Positions 26,515 to 36,935 of a DNA stretch of 64,000 bases are shown in pieces. The number at the start of each line of letters is the position of its first letter. Position 1 is the first letter of the stretch. The notes under the pieces are model-generated. The model did not search any database and was not told the origin of the DNA. It saw only the letters and a list, made by a program, of their open reading frames with translations. The stretch comes from CAXBID01 sp963815305 (lineage in GTDB: Bacteria > Bacteroidota > Bacteroidia > Flavobacteriales > Flavobacteriaceae), in contig CAWFFW010000001.1 of NCBI GenBank assembly GCA_963815305.1, positions 930,001 to 994,000 of the forward strand, given 5' to 3'. Made by a program: the position numbers and the translations under genes.

Positions 26515-29500
26515 TTATTTGGTTCCTAAGTAAACTGGTCCTGTAATAGGATTCAATCCACTATCTTTTAATGTAATTATATAATAATATGTTCCATTTG
26601 GTACTTTTCCTGCGTTACCAATAGATGATTTGTGAACTGTACCATCCCAACTTTGAGCAGGTGGAGATAGATTTTTTTCTATAGCATTTACAAGAGGGTA
26701 GTTATCTGATTCAAAAACCAAAGCTCCCCATCTGTTAAAAATCTTAACGCCTGCAGTAAATCCACATAAGTCTATACCAGAAATATAAAAGAAATCATTT
26801 ATCAAATCTCCATTTGGTGTAACAGCTTTCGAAATTTCAATATCATTTTCACCACAAGGTAGAACAACACAGTCAGCATTAACATTCATGGTTATTTCAG
26901 TAATACTAATGCATCCATTATCAGTGGTAGTGTATCTAAATTTATAATCAATCCCACCGTCTTTAGGTAAGAAATCTTCGCTTAACTCTAAACCTGTTGG
27001 ATCAAAAACACCATCATTGTTTATGGTAGCTGCAATATCACCTTCTAATATTTCCCAAACGCCATTGGTGTTTAATCCCTCTGTGAAGTCGTTTAAATTA
27101 ATAATGCCATCATCAAAACATCTATCTGCAACCGTAATTTCAGTAATAACTTCATCTAAGGCAACAAACAGCGTTTGTGTATATACTTCTTCATTGTTAC
27201 ATTCATCTCTAACCGTCCATGTTCTAATAATTTCATAATCTACAAGTACATTTTCGTCAAATGAATTTGTTTCGTTAAATACCACTATAACATTAGAAGA
27301 ACAATTGTCTGTAAATTCTAATTCTGGAGCATCTGGGACATCAGTACAACTTACATTTAATGTGCCATCAAAAGTAGTTGTTGGTACTGGCGCAGTTGTA
27401 TCTTGAACAGTTATGGTTTGACTATATCTAGTTATTAAACCGCAGGCATCAGTAGCTGTCCAAGTTCTTGAAATGACATAATTATTTGCACAATCACCGT
27501 CCGTTCTCATATCATTTACGCTAACGGTTGCATCACCACAATTATCAGAAGCCGTTAAGCTTTCAGCATTTGGAATTGAATCACACTCAACCGTAAGGTC
27601 GCTAGGTAAAGTACCTACAAATGTAGGAGGTGTTGTATCTTGTACCGTGATGATTTGTGTATGACTAGTTGTTAAACCACATTCGTCAGTTGCTGTCCAA
27701 GTACGGGCAATGGTATAATTGTTATCACAATCGCCATCCGTTCTAACATTTTCTACAGAAACTAATGCTGAACCACAAGTATCTGTTGCTGTTAATGTTT
27801 CAGCTTCTGGTATTGCGTCACATTCTACGACGATACTGGCATCGGGAAGTGTCTCAACAAAAGTTGGTGGTGTAATGTCTTGTACGGTGATTATTTGGGC
27901 ATGGGTATTTGTATTTCCACAATCATCCGTAGCCGTATAAACTCTAGTTATTTTATAATTATTCGGACAGTTACCATCAGTTCGTGTATCATTAACTTCA
28001 ACTTTTGCAGAACTACAATTATCCGTAGCCGTTAAAATAACTGGTTCTGGAACCGAATTACACTCGATTGTAAAATCTTGAGGTAACGTCTCAACAAACA
28101 CAGGAGCTGTGGTATCAGAAGTTGAGATGGTTTGATCTACCGATACACTGTTTCCGCATACATCAGTGGCCGTCCAAGTTCTTGTTATAACCAAACTACC
28201 TGGGCAACTTCCATTTTCTGTTGCATCAACATAAGTAATAACTGGATTGGCATCACAATTATCTGTTGCTGTAGCTTCTCCGAATGCAATTGTGGATAAA
28301 TCATCACTACATTCTGCTGATGCATTTGCAGGTAACGAAAGTACTGGTGCGGTTGTATCTTGAACCGTGATGATTTGTGTATGCTGTGTTGTATTACCAC
28401 TAATATCAGTAGCTAACCATGTACGTTCTAGTGTATAATTAGATATACATGAGCCATCAATTCTTTCTTCTTCAAAAGTAACCGTGATTGAATCACAATT
28501 ATCAATAGCAGTGAGTACATCTGCAACAGGTACTTGATCACATTCAACAATAAAATCTTCCGGAAGTGTCTCTGCAAAAACGGGAGTTTCATCATCGCTT
28601 ATATTTATGGTTTGAATACACGGTATACTTACATTACTAGCTTCATCAGTAGCTGTCCAAGTTATTGTTGTAGAACCTACTGGATAGGGATCTGTTAATT
28701 CTAAATTATCAGAACGCGTACCAATAAAAACAAATACTGTTGAACAATTATCAGTAGCCGTAGGGTTTACTATATTTAATACTGACGAACATTGATCTGA
28801 ATCTGCTGTTTGAGTAATATCTTGCGGACATGTTATTATTGGGCTTTCATTATCTGTAACAGTTACATCAAAACTACACGTTGCTGTGTTTCCAGCTGCA
28901 TCTGTTACCATAAAGGTATTGGTGGTTGTTCCCACAGGAAATAATGAACCCGAAGGTAAACCTGCCGTCTGTTCAGTTATAACTCCTTCTGAGTTATCAG
29001 TTCCTACAGGTGTTGTATAATTTACGATAGCACCGCAAATATCTGCATCATTGTTTTGATTTATATTTCCAGGACATACAATGGATGGATTTTCATCATC
29101 ACTTACCGTCACATCAAAACTACAAGTTGCTGTATTACCAGATTCATCAGTAACAACAAATGTATTGGTGGTTGTTCCCACAGGGAATAAAGAGCCCGAA
29201 GGTAAACCTGTTGTTTGAGTTGTTGTTACAATCCCAGACGCATTATTATCAGTCCCTACAGGTGGTGTATAATTTACTATGGCACCATCTTGACCAGCAT
29301 CAACATTGACATTGATAGAAGCAGGACAGTTAATTGTAGGGTCTTCATTATCCGTTACCGTTACATCAAAGCTACATTCCGCAGTATTTCCATTAGCATC
29401 AGTAACTTCAAAAGTATTAGTGGTTGTTCCCACAGGGAATAAAGAGCCTGAAGGTAAACCAGCAGTTTGATTGGTAGTTACAGTTCCAGAAGCATTATCA

Positions 29501-32500
29501 GTTCCTATTGGTGGTGTATAATTTACAATGGCACCATCTTGACCAGCATCAACATTGACATTGATAGAAGCAGGACAGTTAATTGTAGGGTCTTCATTAT
29601 CCGTTACCGTTACATCAAAGCTACATTCCGCAGTATTTCCATTAGCATCAGTAACTTCAAAAGTATTGGTGGTTGTTCCCACAGGGAATAAAGAGCCTGA
29701 AGGTAAACCAGCAGTTTGATTGGTAGTTACAGTTCCAGAGGCACTATTATCAGTTCCTACTGGTGGTGTATAATTTACAATAGCACCATCTTGACCAGCA
29801 TCAACATTGACATTGATAGAAGCAGGGCAGTTAATTGTAGGGTCTTCATTATCCGTTACCGTTACATCAAAGCTACAAGTTGCTGTGTTACCAGATTCAT
29901 CAGTAACTTCAAATGTATTGGTGGTTGTTCCCACAGGGAATAAAGAGCCCGAAGGTAAACCTGTTGTTTGAGTTGTTGTTACAATCCCAGACGCATTATT
30001 ATCAGTCCCTACAGGTGGTGTATAATTTACTATGGCACCATCTTGACCAGCATCAACATTGACATTGATAGAAGCAGGGCAGTTAATTGTAGGGTCTTCA
30101 TTATCCGTTACCGTTACATCAAAGCTACATTCCGCAGTATTTCCATTAGCATCAGTAACTTCAAAAGTATTGGTGGTTGTTCCCACAGGGAATAAAGAGC
30201 CCGAAGGTAAACCAGCAGTTTGATTGGTAGTTACAGTTCCAGAAGCATTATCAGTTCCTATTGGTGGTGTATAATTTACAATAGCATCATCTTGACCAGC
30301 ATCAACATTGACATTGATAGAAACAGGACAGTTAATTGTAGGGTCTTCATTATCCGTTACAGTTACATCAAAACTACATTCCGCAGTATTTCCATTAGCA
30401 TCAGTAACTTCAAAAGTATTGGTGGTTGTTCCCACAGGGAATAAAGAGCCTGAAGGTAAACCAGCAGTTTGATTGGTAGTTACAGTTCCAGAGGCACTAT
30501 TATCAGTTCCTACTGGTGGTGTATAATTTACAATAGCACCATCTTGACCAGCATCAACATTGACATTGATAGAAGCAGGGCAGTTAATTGTAGGGTCTTC
30601 ATTATCCGTTACCGTTACATCAAAACTACAAGTTGCTGTGTTTCCACAATCGTCTTCTACTTGAAAAGTATTCGTTGTAGTTCCTACTGGAAAAAGTGAG
30701 CCAGAAGGCAGACCACCTATTTGAGTAGTTGTGGCTCCAGGAGCGTTATCAGTTCCTACAGGAGGGGTGTAATTAATAACAGCACCATCCTCACCCGCAT
30801 CAACATTTACACTTATAGGTGCAGGACATGTAATAGATGGCCCTTGATTTATAAAATTAATATAATCAATTTCTATTAAACTTGGTGTAGGTATAGGTTC
30901 TCCAATACATAAACCATTGGTTTGGTAACCTTGTATTAAAGCTTTATTAAACGAAATATTTGAAATAGCACCAACACCACTAATCGATCCATTTACAGCT
31001 ACATTAGGGTCAAAATTAGGATCTCCTAAAATGGCACAACTTGTTGTAACAGTTAATGAAAAACTCAAATCAGCTAATACAATATCTGGATTAGAAGGAA
31101 CTGGTAATTTTCCTAAATTCCAAACAATTGATCCATTTGATCCAATATTAGGATCATAAACAGGGATATTAGGATTGGTGGTCGCGTTTAAAGGTGGGTA
31201 AATATTATAATTAATATTTAAATTACTTGGATTTATAGTATTTGGAATAGGTACTGTAATGACCGTATTATTAATAGCCTCTGTACCGTTATTTCTAATT
31301 TCAATAGCATAATCAGCATTCTCATCGGGTTCTAAAGTTGTATTGGTTGGCCCAGGTGGATTACCATCAATTGAAGTATTGGTTAAAACACCAATTGGTT
31401 CCGGCACATAAGCATCCACAGAAAAAGTAACATTAAAAATAACAAACCTATCACTAGTTGTTCCATATCTAAATCTGGTAGCGGTTTGTGAATTTGCAAT
31501 TATTGCATTGTTAGTATTATTAATATCGAACATGGCAATATCAACCCCCGTATTATTTTGTAAGTTAGGATTTTTAGAATTTCCACCTGTATTTATGGAG
31601 GAGTTGAAAAAATTATTAGTCGTATTAGTGGAATGAGATAAACGTTGGAATGTATTACTGTTAAGTCTTTCAATTTCAAAATAATCACCAGGAATATCAA
31701 CATCACCCTCAGCCGCCATAACACCTAATTTTAAATTGATATCACCATTCTGCGCGGTATTAAATCCGTTTACGCCAAACGTGAAATCTGCGGTAGTTCC
31801 TGTTACATAAGCATGACCATCAAAAACAGTAATATCGCGCCAGTTCATCTTGTTGTTTTCATATACAATGACCATTCCCCAACCACCATGATAGCCTTGT
31901 GGTGCTAAAACACCCTCCATAATAGCTAAGTCGGCAACAAAATATTCACCTAAAAAATCGGATTGATTTATATAACTTGTAACTTCTGCGTAGCCCGTGT
32001 AAATGTTTGAGTTGACTCCTGCAGGATAGTAAATATTTGTATCATCTGCTGTTATTTCAATGTAATTTGATGTATTAGGTGTTTTAAATAACACTTTACG
32101 CTTATCTAACTGTTTGGTTACTCCATTTTTAGTCACAGAAGAATCTATTACTATTACCTGCAGAACCCGTCCAATATAAACCCGCATATAATATTTTTGA
32201 ACATTCAGGAAAAGATCCATTTTCAGAATCTAATGTCAAAGTTGCAGAAGATGAATTCAACGTATTAGGATTACCATCAATATCAACATACCGCATAGCA
32301 CTATTATTACTAGAATTGGTAGTATAATTTACAGAAGTTAAGTTTGTGTTTCCTATCATGGAAAAATCACCCTTAACATTATAAATAGTAGTTGCGGGGG
32401 TAGCTGATGAAGTTCTTGGTGTAAAAGGAACTATGACTTGGCTATATCCGCTTAAAACTGTTGATAAACACAAAAAGGCAAGTACAAACCATCTATTAAG

Positions 32501-32542
32501 ATTGTAAGTTGCAAACGTTTTTTTAGTGTAATTTTTTTTCAT
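26515..32542 (-). CDS. Giant T9SS-exported HYR-repeat adhesin with gliding-motility C-terminal domain (frameshifted near the 5' end)
   Basis: Reconstructed as about 2008 aa. In order it has a signal peptide (ends LSGYSQ), an N-terminal beta region with the family motif CSKILYAGLYWTG, a DUF11-like stretch near TLEPDENADYAIEIRNN, nine HYR domains of about 83 residues, six related Ig-like domains of the type VECD...TATDNC...RTWTATD, and a C-terminal gliding_CTERM domain (AVTPNGDLINDFF, VKIFNRWGALVFES, GTYYYIITL). Such proteins are exported by the T9SS and act in surface adhesion or motility. An extra T near 32142-32143 breaks the frame: the segment through YWTGSAGNSN is in one frame and SSVTKNGVTKQLDK onward in the next. 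Without correction, translation from the native start would stop after 137 residues. Confidence 0.85.
29095..29847 (-). repeat. Higher-order repeat copy 2 (three HYR domains, 753 bp)
   Basis: It contains units of 252, 249 and 252 bp whose domain variants occur in the same order as in 29848-30600: GTDNSASGTV, then PPIGTDNASGTV, then GTDNNASGIVTTT. It is therefore a direct duplicate of a three-domain block rather than six independent single-unit copies. Confidence 0.85.
29848..30600 (-). repeat. Higher-order repeat copy 1 (three HYR domains, 753 bp)
   Basis: Directly adjacent to copy 2 and of the same length. Comparing the first 252-bp units (30349-30600 and 29596-29847), I find only two base differences, near the unit start. 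Protein differences in the second unit include PVSIN for PASIN and QDDAIV for QDGAIV. Confidence 0.85.
32129..32542 (-). CDS. N-terminal fragment of the giant adhesin (before the frameshift)
   Basis: This 137-aa frame carries the native start of the adhesin: signal peptide MKKNYTKKTF...LSGYSQ and the conserved CSKILYAGLYWTGSAG. The last six residues (RFFCD and neighbours) are frameshift product. The apparent ATG of the long downstream frame (at 32220) is not a genuine start, because it lies inside this segment in the wrong frame and lacks a signal peptide. Confidence 0.7.
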   Translation of the reverse strand: MKKNYTKKTFATYNLNRWFVLAFLCLSTVLSGYSQVIVPFTPRTSSATPATTIYNVKGDFSMIGNTNLTSVNYTTNSSNNSAMRYVDIDGNPNTLNSSSATLTLDSENGSFPECSKILYAGLYWTGSAGNSNRFFCD

Positions 32543-33282
32543 TGTATAGTCTTTTAAATGGACTTATTTTTCTTAAGATAGATTCTATGATTGAGCAAAG
32601 TATTTTAAAATTTTGCTTTGATGATTTGAAATAGTTGATATACAAAATATTGGTAATGTCAATACATCTATTATTTGATAAATTATTATAAAATATAGCA
32701 TCGTGAAATGATTTAAAAAACTCTGCGCTTCGGTAAACATTTCATTAATAGTTGTAATTAGCAAAAAGCATATTAGTAATGAAGCTAGAAACTTAGAAGT
32801 AGATTTTTTTCTCATAAATCAAAAAGATTATATATTTTAACACTATTATGACTTATAAAAGCCACCAAATTAGATTAAACGGTTATATATAATAAAGTTT
32901 TTGAGGGAAAAACAGTGAGGGAGATATATAGAGATTAATAACTCTTAATATATTTAATAACAGATTCGGGGTCATAATTTTAATATTTTAATAAGTAGGT
33001 ATAGCAAATGAACACATATGTAACAAGTTGTTCAAAAAAAAATGGTAAATCACTTATAAAATCGATTAAAAGCTAAGTGAAAGACTTAATCATCTCAATA
33101 ATTCATTAATAGGCTTCATTTTTATTAAATAGTTTTAAGCTCATTAACGAAAGATATACGCTCTTTATACCTTCTGATTTTTTAAAAATTGTTATTTTTA
33201 GATTAAATTAAAAACAAATAACTTAAATTATATTGTCATAAGCAACGTTTAATCGAAAAAAACATACATTTAATCGAATATA
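32543..33282. other. 740-bp AT-rich intergenic region
   Basis: It separates the adhesin locus from the polyphosphate locus. The left end holds the adhesin promoter region, read leftward. A 76-codon minus-strand reading frame at 32585-32815 has a hydrophobic start but no recognisable homology, and I do not call it. The right end holds the direct repeats before the SixA-like gene. I see no RNA gene or mobile-element end in the remainder. Confidence 0.6.
33248..33278 (+). promoter_or_regulatory. Pair of direct repeats upstream of the polyphosphate genes
   Basis: TTTAATCGAA occurs at 33248-33257 and again at 33269-33278, 21 bp apart (two helical turns). The second copy ends 4 bases before the SixA-like ATG. 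This spacing suits two regulator monomers bound on one DNA face. The repeats are seen; the binding role is inferred. Confidence 0.4.
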
Positions 33283-33768
33283 ATGAAAAGACTAATTTTA
33301 GTACGACATGCAAAATCTTCATGGGAACATGATGTTATAGATCACCAAAGGCCATTAAAGGTAAGAGGTTTTAAAGATGCTGAAATAGTTTCCAATCATT
33401 TAAAAAATAGTGAGTTAAAAATAGACCTTGCCTTATCAAGTGATGCGATGCGTGCAAAAACTACAGCACATATATTTGTTAAAAATCTAGACATTAGTCA
33501 AGACCATTTTGATTTAAATCATAACTTATATGATTTTTCAGGAGAAAACTTAATTAGAACAATTAAAGAATGTGATGAAAAAATAAGCACTCTTATGATT
33601 TTTGGTCATAATTACGCATTAACAGATTTTGTAAATACATACGGTAATAAATATATTGATAACGTACCAACAAGTGGAGTGGTTATTATAGATTTTAAAA
33701 TTGATAGCTGGAAAAATTTATGCTCAGGTATAACTACCAAAACCGTATTTCCTAGAGATTTTAAATGA
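33283..33768 (+). CDS. SixA-like histidine phosphatase
   Basis: A 161-aa member of the short phosphoglycerate-mutase/SixA branch of histidine phosphatases. The catalytic RHAKSSW (RHG-type motif, residues 8-10) is at the N-terminus and the second histidine in FGHNYALTDF near residue 110. SixA removes phosphate from phosphohistidine in E. coli; the substrate here is unknown. It lies about 100 bp before ppk1 in the same direction, an association also seen in other Bacteroidota. Confidence 0.85.
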   Translation: MKRLILVRHAKSSWEHDVIDHQRPLKVRGFKDAEIVSNHLKNSELKIDLALSSDAMRAKTTAHIFVKNLDISQDHFDLNHNLYDFSGENLIRTIKECDEKISTLMIFGHNYALTDFVNTYGNKYIDNVPTSGVVIIDFKIDSWKNLCSGITTKTVFPRDFK

Positions 33769-33832
33769 TTATTTTCAAACATTATTTTTTAAACACATTG
33801 GTGTTTTACTTATATTTTTATGATAAATAGAA

Positions 33833-33840
33833 TATATTTG
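33833..33840 (+). promoter_or_regulatory. -7 promoter element of ppk1-ppx
   Basis: TATATTTG is an exact TAnnTTTG match 24 bases before the ppk1 ATG. It suggests that ppk1-ppx can be transcribed apart from the SixA-like gene. Confidence 0.5.
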
Positions 33841-33864
33841 TTCCGTATATTTTAATTAAAAATA

Positions 33865-35928
33865 ATGACTAAAACTGAGGCTACTGAAAATAAATACATA
33901 AATAGAGAAATAAGCTGGTTACAATTTAATGGTAGAGTACTACAAGAAGCTTCAGATGAAACCGTGCCACTAATTGAGCGTCTTCGTTTTTTAGGTATTT
34001 TTTCAAATAATTTAGATGAGTTTTTTAAAGTTAGGTATGCCACTGTAAAACGAATTGTTGAGGCTGGTAAAGCTGGTAAAAGTGAACTTGGTGGCATGAA
34101 AGCCAAAGAATTACTTGAAATCATTACACAAATTGTTATTAAACAACAAAGTGAAAGTTTAGTTATTTTAGATAATATTAAGTCTAAATTAGAAGATGAA
34201 AATATTTATATAATTGATGAAACCCAAATACAGCCTAAGCAACATAATTTTATTAAACGTTATTTTTTAAGAAAAGTAAGTCCAGCATTAGTAACCATTA
34301 TTCTTAATGATTTAGTTGTACTTCCTAATTTAAAAGATAGTGCTGCATATTTAGCTGTAAGACTTATAATGTCTAATAACGAAAGGCAATATGCTTTGAT
34401 TGAAATACCAAAAAACATCAATAGATTTATAGAATTACCAAAACAAGGTAATAAAAATTATATTTTACTTTTAGACGATTTATTACGCTATTGCCTAAGT
34501 GATATCTTCAATATTTTTGATTACAAAAGTGTTTCAGCACACATGATTAAAATAACTAGGGATGCCGAACTAGATTTTGAAAGCGACCTCAGTAAAAGTT
34601 TTATTGATAAGATTTCAGATAGTGTTAAACACCGTCAAATAGGAGAACCCGTACGTTTTGTATACGATAAAAATATTCATAACGAAACACTAGATTTTTT
34701 AATGTCTAAAATGGGAATTGAAGATACAGATAGTATTATTCCTGGTGGACGATATCACAATAGACGTGATTATATGGGCTTTCCTAGTTTGGGAAGAACA
34801 GATTTAATGTATGAAAAAATTGAGCCTTTACCTATTAAAGATCTTAGTTTAGAAGCTAGTATATTTGAAGCCATTTCTAAAAAAGATTATTTGCTGCATG
34901 CGCCTTATCAAACATTTTCTTATATCGTCAAGTTTTTACGAGAAGCTGCCTTAGATCCTAAGGTTAAAACTATAAAAATCACCATTTACAGACTAGCTGA
35001 AATTTCTCATATTGCAAGCTCTTTAATAAACGCGGCTATTAATGGTAAAGCTGTTACCGTATCCATTGAACTTCGAGCCCGTTTTGACGAACAGGCCAAC
35101 ATTGATTATGCGGAGCAAATGGAGGATGAAGGGATTAATCTAATTTTTGGAGTTCAAGGCTTAAAAGTACATAGCAAAATGTGTGTGATAGAACGCGAAG
35201 AAGATAAAAAACTTAAGCGTTACGGTTTTGTAAGTACAGGTAATTTTAATGAGTCAACAGCCAAAGTTTATACAGATCTTACATTGTTTACTGCAAATCA
35301 AAAAATATTAAAAGATGTCAATAAGATTTTTAATTTCTTTGAAATTAATTACAAAATATATCGCTATAAACATCTTATTACGTCTCCACATTACACGCAA
35401 ACCGCAGTTTTTAAATTAATAGATCATGAAATTAAAAATGTAAAAGCTGGAAAAAAAGGATCTATTAGGCTAAAAATGAATAGTATTTCTAGTTATTTAA
35501 TGATTGATAAATTATACGAAGCTAGTAGGGCTGGTGTAAAAATCCAAATGATTGTGCGAGGCATTTGTTGTTTAATACCTGGAGTTAAAGGTATGAGTGA
35601 AAACATTGAGGTAATTAGTATTGTTGATAAATTTTTAGAACACTCACGTATTTATATATTTGGAAATAGTGGTAAACCAAAAGTTTATATTTCTTCAGCA
35701 GATTGGATGTCAAGAAACATAGAAAATAGAGTAGAAGTAAGCTGCCCTATTTATGATGAAGTTATCAAGCAAGAAATAATTGACGGTTATAATTTATCTT
35801 GGAGTGATAATGTAAAAGGAAGACTTTTAAATACATTTACTGAGAATGAGTACAGAGTTAATAATAAAGAAAAAGTAAGATCACAATTTGCTATTTATGA
35901 TTATTACCTAAAAAAGTTAGAAAACTAA
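33865..35928 (+). CDS. ppk1: Polyphosphate kinase 1
   Basis: Reversibly transfers the gamma phosphate of ATP to inorganic polyphosphate. The 687-aa protein shows the N-terminal domain INREISWLQFNGRVLQEA and the middle head domain. Two HKD-type catalytic domains follow: KVHSKMCVIERE, with the presumed phospho-histidine near residue 435, and the C-terminal YISSADWMSRNIENRVE. The length is typical. It is followed after one base by an exopolyphosphatase gene, making a synthesis/degradation pair. Confidence 0.96.
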   Translation: MTKTEATENKYINREISWLQFNGRVLQEASDETVPLIERLRFLGIFSNNLDEFFKVRYATVKRIVEAGKAGKSELGGMKAKELLEIITQIVIKQQSESLVILDNIKSKLEDENIYIIDETQIQPKQHNFIKRYFLRKVSPALVTIILNDLVVLPNLKDSAAYLAVRLIMSNNERQYALIEIPKNINRFIELPKQGNKNYILLLDDLLRYCLSDIFNIFDYKSVSAHMIKITRDAELDFESDLSKSFIDKISDSVKHRQIGEPVRFVYDKNIHNETLDFLMSKMGIEDTDSIIPGGRYHNRRDYMGFPSLGRTDLMYEKIEPLPIKDLSLEASIFEAISKKDYLLHAPYQTFSYIVKFLREAALDPKVKTIKITIYRLAEISHIASSLINAAINGKAVTVSIELRARFDEQANIDYAEQMEDEGINLIFGVQGLKVHSKMCVIEREEDKKLKRYGFVSTGNFNESTAKVYTDLTLFTANQKILKDVNKIFNFFEINYKIYRYKHLITSPHYTQTAVFKLIDHEIKNVKAGKKGSIRLKMNSISSYLMIDKLYEASRAGVKIQMIVRGICCLIPGVKGMSENIEVISIVDKFLEHSRIYIFGNSGKPKVYISSADWMSRNIENRVEVSCPIYDEVIKQEIIDGYNLSWSDNVKGRLLNTFTENEYRVNNKEKVRSQFAIYDYYLKKLEN

Positions 35929-35929
35929 T

Positions 35930-36835
35930 ATGCTTTCAATAAAAAAATATGCAGCCATCGATATAGGTTCAAATGCTGTAAGATTACTTATTTCAAATAT
36001 TATTGAACAAAAAGGGAAACCAGTTCAGTTTAAAAAAAACTCCTTAGTCCGTGTTCCTATTCGTTTGGGTGCCGATGTTTTCTTAAAAAAGAGGATTTCA
36101 AAAGAAAACACACAGCGCATGTTAGATACTATGCTAGCATTTAAACTTTTAATGAAATCTCATAAAGTAGTTAAATATAAAGCATGTGCAACATCTGCCA
36201 TGAGAGAATCTGAAAATGGAAAAAAAATAGTCGATTTAATTTTAGAACAATCAGGTATTAGCATAGATATTATTGGAGGTGAAGAAGAAGCGGCTATTAT
36301 TGCAGCTACAGATTTAAATAAATTTATAGATCCAAATAAAACCTATTTATATGTGGATGTAGGTGGTGGTAGTACTGAATTTACTGTAATACATCAAGGC
36401 AATCAGGTGGCCTCTCGTTCTTTTAAAATTGGAACTGTTCGTTTATTAAATGATATGGTACTTAAAGAATCATGGCAAGAATTAGAGGTTTGGATAAGAT
36501 CGAATGTTTTTGGTTATGAAAAAGTAGATCTTTTAGGTTCTGGTGGAAACATCAATAAGATATTTAAAATATCTGGCAAACCTATAGGCAAGCCACTTTC
36601 ATTTTTTTACTTAACAGGTTATTACCAAATGCTTCAAAGTTATTCTTATGAAGAACGAATCACAGAGTTAGATTTAAATCAAGATAGAGCTGACGTTATA
36701 ATTCCTGCCATGAGAATTTATCTTTCGTCTATGAAATGGAGCGGTGCAAAGAATATATATGTTCCAAAAATCGGACTTGCTGATGGTATTATAAAAAGTA
36801 TATACTATGATACAGTTTCTAGTAATACACAGTAA
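35930..36835 (+). CDS. ppx: Ppx/GppA family exopolyphosphatase
   Basis: An ASKHA-fold phosphatase of 301 aa with the two phosphate loops AAIDIGSNAVRLLI (near residue 8) and VDVGGGSTEFTV (near residue 142). It lacks the C-terminal HD-type extension of the E. coli enzymes, as is usual for the short Bacteroidota form. It most likely degrades polyphosphate made by the adjacent Ppk1. Hydrolysis of pppGpp is an alternative for the family. A one-base gap to ppk1 indicates co-translation. Confidence 0.92.
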   Translation: MLSIKKYAAIDIGSNAVRLLISNIIEQKGKPVQFKKNSLVRVPIRLGADVFLKKRISKENTQRMLDTMLAFKLLMKSHKVVKYKACATSAMRESENGKKIVDLILEQSGISIDIIGGEEEAAIIAATDLNKFIDPNKTYLYVDVGGGSTEFTVIHQGNQVASRSFKIGTVRLLNDMVLKESWQELEVWIRSNVFGYEKVDLLGSGGNINKIFKISGKPIGKPLSFFYLTGYYQMLQSYSYEERITELDLNQDRADVIIPAMRIYLSSMKWSGAKNIYVPKIGLADGIIKSIYYDTVSSNTQ

Positions 36836-36935
36836 AATTTTGCACTTTAACTTTTAAAATATAACTATTTAGATAATTAATATATATTCGTCTGCGTATA
36901 ATTGATATAAAATTATATCCCAAAACTATTATATT

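Larger units (their letters stand above)
28849..30846 (-). repeat. Tandem array of HYR-domain repeats (eight units of 246-252 bp)
   Basis: Unit boundaries on the minus strand fall at 30846, 30600, 30348, 30099, 29847, 29595, 29346 and 29094. Unit lengths are 246, 252, 249, 252, 252, 249, 252 and 246 bp. The middle six (29095-30600) are nearly identical at DNA level, while the outer units are diverged. Each unit encodes one HYR domain beginning EDPTINCPASINVNVDAG. Confidence 0.9.

Noticed and set aside
29215..30699. Series of similar plus-strand reading frames of 74-76 codons
   Set aside because: They are antisense shadows of the HYR repeats; their 249-252-bp periodicity is that of the repeat array, and their composition is not protein-like.
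28849..30846. Regular repeats that might suggest a CRISPR array
   Set aside because: Units are about 250 bp, fully coding, and have no short-repeat/spacer structure; no cas genes are present.
32585..32815. 76-codon minus-strand reading frame with hydrophobic start
   Set aside because: It has no family resemblance, no promoter element or start context, and lies in AT-rich DNA where such frames arise by chance.
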